5,187 nucleotides of DNA, taken from the NCBI GenBank assembly GCA_030696545.1, contig JAUYSA010000460.1:1-5187 (forward strand), read 5' to 3'. The translations under genes were made by a program, and so were the position numbers. The stretch comes from Hyphomonadaceae bacterium (GTDB taxonomy: Bacteria; Pseudomonadota; Alphaproteobacteria; Caulobacterales; Hyphomonadaceae). This document shows, piece after piece, positions 1-5,187 of the stretch; the stretch's first letter is position 1, and each line of letters starts with the position of its first letter. Below the pieces are notes generated by a model. It ran no database searches and was not told the DNA's origin. It saw nothing but the letters and a program-made list of their open reading frames with translations.

Positions 1-87
1 TACGCCCTCCCCGAGTCCCGACTGGCTTCCTTGAAGGGTCGTCCACCGGAGCCCAACACGCCGACGGCCACGCGACCGACGCCCTGA
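1..87 (+). CDS. possible C-terminal end of an unknown plus-strand gene (partial)
   Basis: Frame 1 is open from the first base of the window to a TGA at 85-87, giving 28 residues rich in Pro and Thr (ending ATRPTP). About four fifths of the codons end in G or C, as in the real genes here, and frame 2 stops early. This would fit the tail of a gene entering from the left. The evidence is weak: the stretch is short, plus frame 3 and a minus-strand frame starting near 90 are also open, and the translation matches no family I recognise. No function can be proposed. If real, this gene converges on the minus-strand genes, with the repeat cluster lying between the two convergent 3' ends. Confidence 0.25.
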   Translation, partial: YALPESRLASLKGRPPEPNTPTATRPTP

Positions 88-281
88 CATCCTGAAAGCT
101 TCGGTCGACTATCGAGACCTCCCTCATGTCAGTGCGGGGGCATAATCGCATGGGTCTGGAGGGTGGGGATGGCGTGATTACGTCCGTCCCCTACTGTGCG
201 AGCGTAGTGCGTTGAATGTGTTGGGAGGCGTCGGAAGTTATCCCCCAATCTGATGCGTGAGATGTGCGGGATCTGGCGGGA
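88..281. other. non-coding spacer, no recognisable gene
   Basis: No reading frame here has a plausible start, ribosome binding site and protein-like composition together. The frames that cross it translate into low-complexity Arg/Pro/Ser-rich strings and run on into the repeat cluster, which is typical of chance frames in GC-rich DNA. I see no tRNA cloverleaf, rRNA or strong terminator. It separates the possible gene end on the left from the palindromic repeats on the right. Confidence 0.5.
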
Positions 282-431
282 GATCTTCCCCCGTGAAACG
301 AGGCAAGTACGGCGAAGCCTCGGGTCAACGCGAAGCGTTGACGGGCGAGTTGCGAGTGCGGTGCGTATGACTCGCCCCCAACGTCTCGCGTCTTCGCCGC
401 GATCCACTTCCCCCGCAAGCGGGGGAAGATC
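282..431. repeat. palindromic repeat element A (11-bp outer arms enclosing smaller hairpins)
   Basis: The outer arms GATCTTCCCCC (282-292) and GGGGGAAGATC (421-431) are perfect reverse complements. Between them lie consecutive hairpins: CGAGGC/GCCTCG (299-304 with 317-322), GTCAACGC/GCGTTGAC with a GAA loop (324-331 with 335-342), GGGCGAGT/ACTCGCCC (343-350 with 370-377), and CTTCCCCCG/CGGGGGAAG around a CAAG tip at about 407-428. The right part (382-416) resembles bases 463-499 of the next element as a direct repeat (CGTCTCGC, then CTTCG, then CGATCCAC, then TCCCCCGC). The style matches short palindromic intergenic repeats common in alphaproteobacterial genomes. Copy number cannot be judged from one window. 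Confidence 0.7.
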
Positions 432-455
432 GTTCGAGAGAGCGGTGGGTGGGTG

Positions 456-594
456 CCCCCTCCGTCTCGCTGACTTCGTCGGCGATCCACCTCCCCCGCC
501 TTCGGCGGTGGAGGCAAGGCGCTGGTGGTGAGTTGCCTCCCCATGCGGAGCAGGGGGAGGTGGATCGCTTGCGTGGCAAGCGAGACGGAGGGGG
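456..594. repeat. palindromic repeat element B (composite inverted repeat with two 16-bp arm pairs)
   Basis: Two nested pairs of perfect inverted arms are visible: CCCCCTCCGTCTCGCT (456-471) with its complement at 579-594, and GCGATCCACCTCCCCC (482-497) with its complement at 553-568. The pairs are separated on each side by exactly 10 non-complementary bases, so the element is symmetrical. Inside are two smaller competing hairpins: CCTCCCCCGCC, TTC, GGCGGTGGAGG (490-514, one mismatch) and CCTCCCC/GGGGAGG (536-542 with 554-560). No transposase frame lies inside, so this is a non-autonomous palindromic element or a fusion of two half-units in opposite orientation. Protein-like translations across it are chance frames. 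Confidence 0.75.
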
Positions 595-624
595 ATGGGT
601 CGGTTGGTTCACGGTGGTGAGTGC

Positions 625-675
625 GCCCTCGTCCTTCGAGACGCGCAGCTTTACTGCGCTCCTCAGGATGAGGGC
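625..675. repeat. REP-like palindromic element C
   Basis: The outer stem GCCCTCGTCCT (625-635) pairs with AGGATGAGGGC (665-675) over 11 bp with one G-T wobble. The inner stem GCGCAG (643-648) pairs with CTGCGC (654-659) around a 5-base loop. The unpaired TCGAGAC on one arm and TCCTC on the other complete the shape. The pattern CTCATCCTGAGGAG ... CTCGAAGGACGAG is one I recognise as a widespread repetitive extragenic palindrome of alphaproteobacteria. It carries no gene. Such elements may act as transcript-end stabilisers, gyrase or nucleoid sites, or simply as selfish repeats. Confidence 0.75.
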
Positions 676-690
676 TGTCTGCTGTCTATC

Positions 691-780
691 ATCCCGGTCG
701 ATCGAAGGGAGAACCGGGATCCATTGATGGGGTGTCGCGCTGGCGCAGTGGGTCCCGGATAGCGCTGCGCGCTTCCGGGA
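691..780. repeat. REP-like palindromic element D (double CCGGGA palindrome)
   Basis: The first hairpin is ATCCCGGT (691-698) with ACCGGGAT (713-720). The second is TCCCGGA plus AGCGC (753-759, 761-765) with GCGCT plus TCCGGGA (769-780), a 12-bp stem with one bulged T and a 3-base loop. The middle can pair differently: CCGGGATCCATTG (714-726) with CAGTGGGTCCCGG (746-758) over 13 bp with two G-T wobbles, which excludes both flanking hairpins. The terminal GGGATGAC is typical of alphaproteobacterial intergenic repeats. The element ends 29 bases before the terminator of the downstream minus-strand gene. Confidence 0.7.
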
Positions 781-809
781 TGACAAGCGGTGAGCGGATC
801 TGGAAATGA

Positions 810-837
810 AAAGGCCCACTGTTTCCAGCGGGCCTTT
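810..837 (-). terminator. intrinsic terminator of the heme/copper protein gene
   Basis: Read on the minus strand, a 12-bp stem (AAAGGCCCGCTG with CAGTGGGCCTTT, one G-T wobble) closes on a GAAA tetraloop and is followed by TTTTCATTT. It starts 22 bases past the TAG stop of the gene at 860-2827. Stem strength, tight loop and T-rich tail fit rho-independent termination. The A-run on the other side gives the plus strand a TTTCC tail, so it may also work weakly against transcription from the left. Confidence 0.88.
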
Positions 838-859
838 CCGGTGTTTGTGCTTGATCGGC

Positions 860-2827
860 CTAGAGGTCGATGTCGGCGTCTTTCAGGTCGCGCGTGGCGG
901 AGGCGCGGGAGACGTTGCCGGCGGCGAGTTCGGCTTTATCGAGGCCGCCGTCTGCGTTGGTGTCGAGATCCTTGAAGCGGGTGCGGACCGACGCCATCGT
1001 GCCGGTGAGCTCGTCGATCTGGACCTTGTTGTCAGCGTTGTTGTCGAGCGCGCCGATCGTGCGCGAGTCCATCAGCTTGTCCTGCAGGTCGTTGCGGACG
1101 TTGTCGACGGTCTCGTCAGCCCAGCGGTAGTTGACGCGGAAGTACATCATCTCCTGCCAGGACTGTTCGCCCCAGGTCACGTCGATCTTCGGATCCGGGT
1201 TGGCCTTGTTGTTCGTCGAGTTGTCGTAGATCCAGCTCGCGATCAGCTTGGTGCCCCTCTTGATCAGAATCGGCTCGATCGGATCATAGTCGCGCTGCCA
1301 GTTGAAGTCGTATTTCGGCAGGGCGAGGAGCATCGATTCCTTGCCGTCCGCGGTCTTCTGCTTCAACTCGACCGACCAGCCGCGATAATGGGCGTGGGGA
1401 TAGAGCGTGTAGATGTACGCGTCGGCCGGGAATTCGAGATAGGCGATTTCCTTGTGACGGGCTTCGCCCTTCGGAATCTTCAGCGCGAAGTCGGAGATGA
1501 CGGTCGAGCGCTTGATGAATTCCGGCGGGGCTTTCAGCGTGTAGTAGCCGATCTGGGTCTGGTCGGTCGCGGCCTTGCCGGTCGTCGTGTAGTGCATCGA
1601 GAACGACAGCTTGCCGCCGGCAGGAACCGGAGCGCCGGCGCCCGTGGCGATGACCTGCGGCTCAGCGCCCGGCGTGTAGGAGCCGACCGAACCGCCCGGG
1701 ATCTTGGCGGGCTTGGTTCCGCGATCCGGCGAGTGGTTCGAGGTGACGTGGTGCAGGACCGTGCGCTCGCCCGGCTTGATGGCGATGGCTTTCAGCCAGG
1801 TATCGCCCTTGAACGGGTTGTCGACGCGCATGTTCTGGTAGGCGACCGTGCCCGAGGCCGGAACGTCGAACGATGGGAGGGTGACGATCACGTCGGGCTT
1901 GCCGAGCGAGACGGGCCAGTCCGGCGCCTTCGAGGCGTTGAGCTTCAGCGTATCCTGGCCCGAACCGCGCGGCGCGCCAGCGTCGATCCAGTGGATCAGC
2001 TTCTTGGTCTGTTCGGCCGAGAGGGCGTGGTTGTTCTGGAACGTGCCGATGTGCGGATCGGCGAAGTAGGGGGGCATCCGCTCTGACATCACGGATTCGA
2101 GGATCATCGGCGCCATCGACTTGACGATCTCGTAGCTGTCCATCGCGAAGGGGGCGATGCCGCCTTCCTGGTGGCAGGCGACGCACTTCTCCTGGATGAT
2201 CGGGGCGACTTCGGTGGAGTAGGAGATGGCCGCGTGCTGGGCCTTCTTTGCGCGTTCCGGGAAGGCGATCGTGTTGCCGGCTTTCACTTCGATGCGCGGC
2301 GTGGCGACCGGCTTGCCGGCGAGGACAGCGTCGATGGCTTTGGCGGTTTCGGCGACGGTGCCGTGGTAGGCGACCTTGAAGCCGGCTTTCGGGGCGACGA
2401 CGAAGATCTCGCCTTCACGCTGGATGCCGAGCTGTTCGCCCACGAGCTGGAGTTCGTCCATCAGGACGGGGAAGGCGAACTTCTGGGCCTTGGCTTCGGC
2501 GGCCGCAGCGTCGCGCGAGTCCTTCGAGTTGATGGCGTAGAAGAGGACGCCCTGGGCCTTGTAGGCGGCCTGGAGCTTCGCGAGCTGGGCGGCGGTTTCG
2601 CGGGAGGTCTTGCCGCCATTGACCTGGCTCATCAGCACGATGGCCGGGGCTTCCTTGAAGTAGTGAAGCTCGTGCGCGAGGCGGCTGGTGTCGGTCAGCT
2701 GGAAGTTGGCTGCACGCTCCGGCACGGCGGCGATGGTGGGCGCCGGGGCGGGGGCAGAGATGGCTGAAGCCGCAAAGGCGGCGGCGACAACGACAGCAGC
2801 GGCAGTCGTCAGCAGGACAGACTTCAT
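860..2827 (-). CDS. secreted redoxin-like / cytochrome c / PHM-like copper monooxygenase / EF-hand fusion protein
   Basis: This encodes 655 residues. ATG at 2827 is preferred over an in-frame TTG at 2845 because GGGAGAG lies at the right distance before it and a signal peptide begins directly (MKSVLL, then an Ala/Val-rich core, likely cut after AISA near residue 25). Residues about 35-170 look like a redoxin/AhpC-TSA fold but contain no cysteine. A heme c site CVACH is at 215-219, with RMPPY (Met251) as likely axial ligand. Residues about 310-570 resemble the copper type II ascorbate-dependent monooxygenase (PHM/DBH) two-domain core: HH at 359-360, HYTTTG His412, HAH at 478-480 and EMM at 559-561 match the CuH and CuM ligands. 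Two canonical EF-hand loops follow (595-606 and 622-633). The protein is probably a periplasmic metal-dependent oxidase or oxygenase; the substrate is unknown. It has its own promoter and terminator. The domain reading is fairly secure, activity is inferred. Confidence 0.92.
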   Translation of the reverse strand: MKSVLLTTAAAVVVAAAFAASAISAPAPAPTIAAVPERAANFQLTDTSRLAHELHYFKEAPAIVLMSQVNGGKTSRETAAQLAKLQAAYKAQGVLFYAINSKDSRDAAAAEAKAQKFAFPVLMDELQLVGEQLGIQREGEIFVVAPKAGFKVAYHGTVAETAKAIDAVLAGKPVATPRIEVKAGNTIAFPERAKKAQHAAISYSTEVAPIIQEKCVACHQEGGIAPFAMDSYEIVKSMAPMILESVMSERMPPYFADPHIGTFQNNHALSAEQTKKLIHWIDAGAPRGSGQDTLKLNASKAPDWPVSLGKPDVIVTLPSFDVPASGTVAYQNMRVDNPFKGDTWLKAIAIKPGERTVLHHVTSNHSPDRGTKPAKIPGGSVGSYTPGAEPQVIATGAGAPVPAGGKLSFSMHYTTTGKAATDQTQIGYYTLKAPPEFIKRSTVISDFALKIPKGEARHKEIAYLEFPADAYIYTLYPHAHYRGWSVELKQKTADGKESMLLALPKYDFNWQRDYDPIEPILIKRGTKLIASWIYDNSTNNKANPDPKIDVTWGEQSWQEMMYFRVNYRWADETVDNVRNDLQDKLMDSRTIGALDNNADNKVQIDELTGTMASVRTRFKDLDTNADGGLDKAELAAGNVSRASATRDLKDADIDL

Positions 2828-2832
2828 TCCAG

Positions 2833-2839
2833 CTCTCCC
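2833..2839 (-). promoter_or_regulatory. ribosome binding site fixing the ATG start at 2827
   Basis: The minus strand reads GGGAGAG here, with GGAG ending 7 bases before the ATG at 2827. A longer frame could begin at a TTG at 2845, but that start would place this purine block inside the coding region and add six residues in front of a normal signal peptide, so the ATG is the better choice. Confidence 0.8.
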
Positions 2840-2858
2840 AAGCAATGTATCCGCGAGG

Positions 2859-2872
2859 CCCGTTTGAACGGG
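2859..2872 (-). promoter_or_regulatory. leader hairpin or operator-like palindrome
   Basis: CCCGTT and AACGGG form a perfect 6-bp inverted repeat around two bases. It lies in the expected untranslated leader of the gene at 860-2827, between the predicted transcription start (about 2880-2883) and the ribosome binding site. As DNA it could be a repressor site just downstream of the promoter. As RNA the 2-base loop would force the stem to open to about 5 bp, making a weak leader hairpin. No known operator consensus is recognised. Confidence 0.4.
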
Positions 2873-2888
2873 GCGTAATTATTATTTC

Positions 2889-2917
2889 AGTATCTAGGCG
2901 ATGGCGAAAAGCGTCAA
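2889..2917 (-). promoter_or_regulatory. sigma70-like promoter for the heme/copper protein gene
   Basis: On the minus strand TTGACG (2917-2912) and GATACT (2894-2889) are separated by exactly 17 bases. The -35 box matches the consensus in 5 of 6 positions and the -10 box in 4 of 6. The -10 box is followed by the only AT-rich run in this intergenic region (GAAATAATAATTA), where transcription would start, leaving a leader of about 55 bases before the ATG. This supports transcription independent of the upstream molybdenum enzyme gene. Confidence 0.65.
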
Positions 2918-3042
2918 CGCGGGTGGGGGAATTAGGCTGAGGAATTGGCCGGGGCGATGGTCACAAATGCGGCAACCCGGACGGTGATCGGGCGGGGCTG
3001 CATGTGGAACGATATGGGCTGGCCCGTGACCCAGGGGCAGGC

Positions 3043-3054
3043 GCCGTTAACGGC
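3043..3054. promoter_or_regulatory. 12-bp perfect palindrome, possible regulator site
   Basis: GCCGTTAACGGC is a perfect palindrome in the intergenic region, 126 bases upstream of the -35 box of the gene at 860-2827 and beyond the terminator of the gene on its other side. A symmetrical site like this could bind a dimeric regulator from a distance, or could be chance. No recognised consensus is matched. Confidence 0.25.
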
Positions 3055-3079
3055 AGTCTGGCTGGACCGGAGAATCAGA

Positions 3080-3105
3080 CGGCCCGGAAGTTTCCTTCCG
3101 GGCCG
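3080..3105 (-). terminator. intrinsic terminator-like hairpin after the molybdenum hydroxylase gene
   Basis: A perfect 11-bp stem CGGCCCGGAAG/CTTCCGGGCCG closes on a GAAA tetraloop (minus-strand reading). It starts 28 bases past the TGA stop of the upstream gene. The tail on the minus strand is TCTGATTCT, only moderately T-rich, so termination may be incomplete and some readthrough into the next gene is possible. Stem and loop geometry are like the terminator at 810-837. Confidence 0.75.
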
Positions 3106-3133
3106 CTGTTTGGATGTGCCGAGGACGGCTGGA

Positions 3134-5187
3134 TCAGGTCCAGCTGATGTCCTTCTGCACGATCGGCAGGGAGCGGATGCGCTTGCCGGTGGCGGCGTAG
3201 ATGGCGTTGGCCACGGCGGGCAGGACCGGCGGAAGAGCCGGTTCGCCAAGGCCCGTGGGGGAGTTGCTGGAGATGTGGAAGTGCGAGTCGATCTGCGGCG
3301 CGTAGTCCATGCGCAGCAGCGGCATGTCGAAGAAGTTCTGCTGCTGGGTGCGGCCTTTGTCGAAGGTGATCTTCTGGTGCATCTCGGAGATGCCGTCGAC
3401 GATCGAGCCCTGCACCTGGTTGTGCGCGTTGATCGGGTTGATGATCGTGGAGCCGACATCGCCGACCGACCAGACCTTCAGGACGCGCCATGAGCCGTTC
3501 TGTTCGACCTTAACCTTGGCGACCTGGGCGAAGTAGCCCTGGTGCGAGAAGTAGAATGCCGTGCCCATGCCGACGCCTTTGGGCAGCGACGCCCGGTTGG
3601 CCCAGCCCGAACGCTCGCCGACGACGCGGACGACGTCTGCCATGCGTTGCGGGTTCATGCCGGCGCGGGTTGCGCCAGCCGGGAGCGGCATGTTGAGCAA
3701 CTCGATGCGGAAGGCGAGCGGGTCCTTGCCAGCAGCGATCGCCACTTCGTCGATGAACGACTGGTGGACGAAGCAGACGGCGTTGGACGTCGGCGCGCGG
3801 AGCGGGCCGGTGGGCATGCCGCCCATCATCAGGCTCTGGTCGTAGGCGTGGTTCGGCACGTAGTTGGCCGGGAACTCCTGCGGCGGCGTGGCTGCGCTGG
3901 CGAGCACGGTCATCACGCCGGCGTCGTTGGGGCGCGCGAACGAGACGAAGTGGTTGGTGAAGGCCACCATCTTGCCGTCCTTGTCGAGGCCGGCCTTGAA
4001 GTTGTGGTAGCCGCCCGGACGATACGGGTCGTGGCCCATGTCCTGCTCACGCGTCCAGATCAGCTTGACCGGGATGTTGCCGGCCTGCTTGGAGATCGCA
4101 GCAGCTTCGACAGCGTAGTCGTTGTCGAGACGACGGCCGAAGCCGCCACCGCCGCGGATCATGTGGATCGTGATCTTCGCCTTTTCGACGCCGAGCGCTT
4201 GCGCGATCAGGCTGAAGGCGCCGTTGGCGCCCATGTCGGGACGCTGTGTCGGGGCCCAGACTTCCACGGTGCCGTCAGCTTTCGCGTGGGCCGTGCAGTT
4301 CATCGGCTCAAGCGGGGCGTGGACGAGGAAGGGGTAGGAATAGCTGGCTTCGACGGTCTTCGCCGCGCCTTTAAGCGCCGCAGCCGCGTCGCCCACCTTG
4401 GAGAGGCTAGACATCGGGGCTTTCTTGGCGAGTTCGGCCGCCTGCTTGTCGTAGGAGACGGTCGACTCGTCTTTCGACACGCCTTCGTCCCACTCGACCT
4501 TCAGCTTCTTGCCGGCTTCCTTGGCCGTCCACCAGTCGTCCGCCACGATGGCGACTCCATCGAGCAGGCCCATCTTGGTGGGGATCGGGCCGCCAGCCTT
4601 GACGACGAAGCAGTCCACGATGCCGGGGAGGGCCTTGATCTCAGCCGTGTTGGCCGAGATGACCTTGCCGCCGAACACGGGGCACTTCTCGAAGAAGGCG
4701 TACTTCATGCCCGGCACGACAGTGTCGATGCCGAAGATGGGCTCGCCGCGAACGATCTTCGGCGAATCCCAGTTGCGCATGTCCTTGCCGATGATCCGGT
4801 AGTTCTTCGGATCCTTCATCTTCAGCGTGGCCGGATCGGGTGCGGTCAGCTTCGCGGCGTCAGCCACGAGGTCGCCATAGGCGATCTTCTTGCCGGTCGC
4901 GGTGTGGACGACCATCGACGGTTCGGTCGACAGTTCGTCGATCGAGACGGCGAGGCGGGCGGCGGCGGCCTGCATCAGCATGAGACGGGTGGCGGCGCCG
5001 ACCTGGCGCTGCGGGACCCAATGGTTCGGCGTGGCGAAGGAGCCGCCGGCGATCTGGTTGCCGTACTTGGCCTGATCCGCATCGGCCTGTTCGATGACGA
5101 CCTTGGACCAGTCGGCGTCGAGTTCTTCGGCGATGAGCATCGGGAGCATCGTCTTGATGCCCTGACCGACTTCCGGGTTCTTGGCCA
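3134..5187 (-). CDS. IorB-like molybdopterin-binding subunit of a xanthine dehydrogenase/aldehyde oxidase-family enzyme (5' partial)
   Basis: The reading frame runs off the right edge; 683 complete residues are visible before the TGA at 3134-3136. An internal ATG at 5149 is not the start: the frame continues upstream as NPEVGQGIKT, which with MLPMLIAEELDADW forms a conserved N-terminal motif of isoquinoline 1-oxidoreductase beta-type proteins. Counting from Met5149, family signatures are HAPLEPMNCTA (277-287), VWAPTQRPD (297-305), the cofactor-binding GGGGFGRR (333-340), PTGPLRAP (446-453), SFIDEVA (464-470) and GLGEP (633-637), whose Glu636 matches the catalytic base of molybdenum hydroxylases. 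Members hydroxylate N-heterocycles or oxidise aldehydes, pair with a small [2Fe-2S] subunit, and often carry a Tat signal; both would lie past the edge. Compared with the usual 700-790 residues, only the N-terminus is missing. The substrate cannot be told. Confidence 0.93.
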   Translation of the reverse strand, partial: AKNPEVGQGIKTMLPMLIAEELDADWSKVVIEQADADQAKYGNQIAGGSFATPNHWVPQRQVGAATRLMLMQAAAARLAVSIDELSTEPSMVVHTATGKKIAYGDLVADAAKLTAPDPATLKMKDPKNYRIIGKDMRNWDSPKIVRGEPIFGIDTVVPGMKYAFFEKCPVFGGKVISANTAEIKALPGIVDCFVVKAGGPIPTKMGLLDGVAIVADDWWTAKEAGKKLKVEWDEGVSKDESTVSYDKQAAELAKKAPMSSLSKVGDAAAALKGAAKTVEASYSYPFLVHAPLEPMNCTAHAKADGTVEVWAPTQRPDMGANGAFSLIAQALGVEKAKITIHMIRGGGGFGRRLDNDYAVEAAAISKQAGNIPVKLIWTREQDMGHDPYRPGGYHNFKAGLDKDGKMVAFTNHFVSFARPNDAGVMTVLASAATPPQEFPANYVPNHAYDQSLMMGGMPTGPLRAPTSNAVCFVHQSFIDEVAIAAGKDPLAFRIELLNMPLPAGATRAGMNPQRMADVVRVVGERSGWANRASLPKGVGMGTAFYFSHQGYFAQVAKVKVEQNGSWRVLKVWSVGDVGSTIINPINAHNQVQGSIVDGISEMHQKITFDKGRTQQQNFFDMPLLRMDYAPQIDSHFHISSNSPTGLGEPALPPVLPAVANAIYAATGKRIRSLPIVQKDISWT

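Noticed and set aside
282..594. CRISPR array or insertion sequence
   Set aside because: Repeat units are inverted and unequal, spacers are not of regular length, and there is no transposase frame.
191..819. Several frames on both strands across the repeat cluster
   Set aside because: Their sequences follow the palindromes, are Pro/Arg/Ser-rich and overlap on both strands. Repeats of this kind are a known source of spurious gene calls.
806..2086. A 426-codon open frame on the plus strand opposite the heme/copper gene
   Set aside because: It is antisense to a gene with clear domains. Its translation is a Val/Arg/Asp/Gly-rich string without motifs, as expected from the complement of GC-rich codons, and it begins inside the terminator.
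1662..2186. Minus-strand frame of 174 codons inside the heme/copper gene
   Set aside because: Lies in another frame of the same strand within a well supported gene; Arg-rich with no recognisable fold.
2171..2767. Plus-strand frame of 198 codons (Gly/Asp-rich)
   Set aside because: Antisense shadow of the same gene; low-complexity composition and no ribosome binding site or family resemblance.
2932..3003. A 23-codon minus-strand frame, and a plus-strand frame from 2945 through the intergenic region
   Set aside because: Both are short or run through the terminator hairpin into an antisense region, lack a convincing ribosome binding site, and match no family. The minus-strand frame ends just before the promoter of the next gene, so a leader peptide is not excluded but not supported.
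5147..5149. ATG as the start of the molybdenum hydroxylase gene
   Set aside because: The frame stays open to the window edge and encodes conserved family residues (PEVGQGIKT) upstream, so this Met is internal.

Overview
The window looks like an ordinary chromosomal stretch of a GC-rich Gram-negative bacterium, most likely an alphaproteobacterium. The clues are high GC with GC-rich third codon positions, a block of palindromic repeats of a style common between alphaproteobacterial genes, and an isoquinoline 1-oxidoreductase beta (IorB)-like molybdenum hydroxylase. Genus cannot be fixed from the sequence alone; Caulobacterales, Hyphomonadaceae and Sphingomonadales are plausible guesses.

Layout: (1) bases 1-87 may hold the last codons of a plus-strand gene entering from the left (weak). 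(2) Bases 88-281 have no convincing gene. (3) Bases 282-780 are a mosaic of palindromic, REP-like elements, including a composite inverted repeat with two perfect 16-bp arm pairs (456-594). (4) A strong intrinsic terminator (810-837) ends the first real gene. (5) Bases 860-2827, minus strand, encode a secreted 655-residue multidomain redox protein: signal peptide, a redoxin-like fold with no cysteine, a CxxCH heme c domain, a domain pair related to copper type II ascorbate-dependent (PHM/DBH-like) monooxygenases with all six expected copper ligands visible, and two canonical EF-hand loops. (6) Bases 2828-3133 are an intergenic stretch with a good sigma70-like promoter, a leader hairpin, a 12-bp palindrome and the terminator of the next gene. 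(7) From 3134 to the right edge, minus strand, lies most of a large molybdopterin-binding subunit of the xanthine dehydrogenase/aldehyde oxidase superfamily, cut at its N-terminus by the window edge.

The two main genes run in the same direction but are separated by a terminator and a promoter, so they are probably transcribed separately. Both appear to be redox metalloenzymes (heme plus copper plus calcium, and molybdenum) that probably work in the periplasm. Whether they share a pathway cannot be told from the sequence. The most noteworthy item is the domain architecture of the first protein: a heme c domain fused to a PHM-like dicopper core suggests a monooxygenase with a built-in electron donor. 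That is an inference about a family whose function, as far as I know, has not been established.
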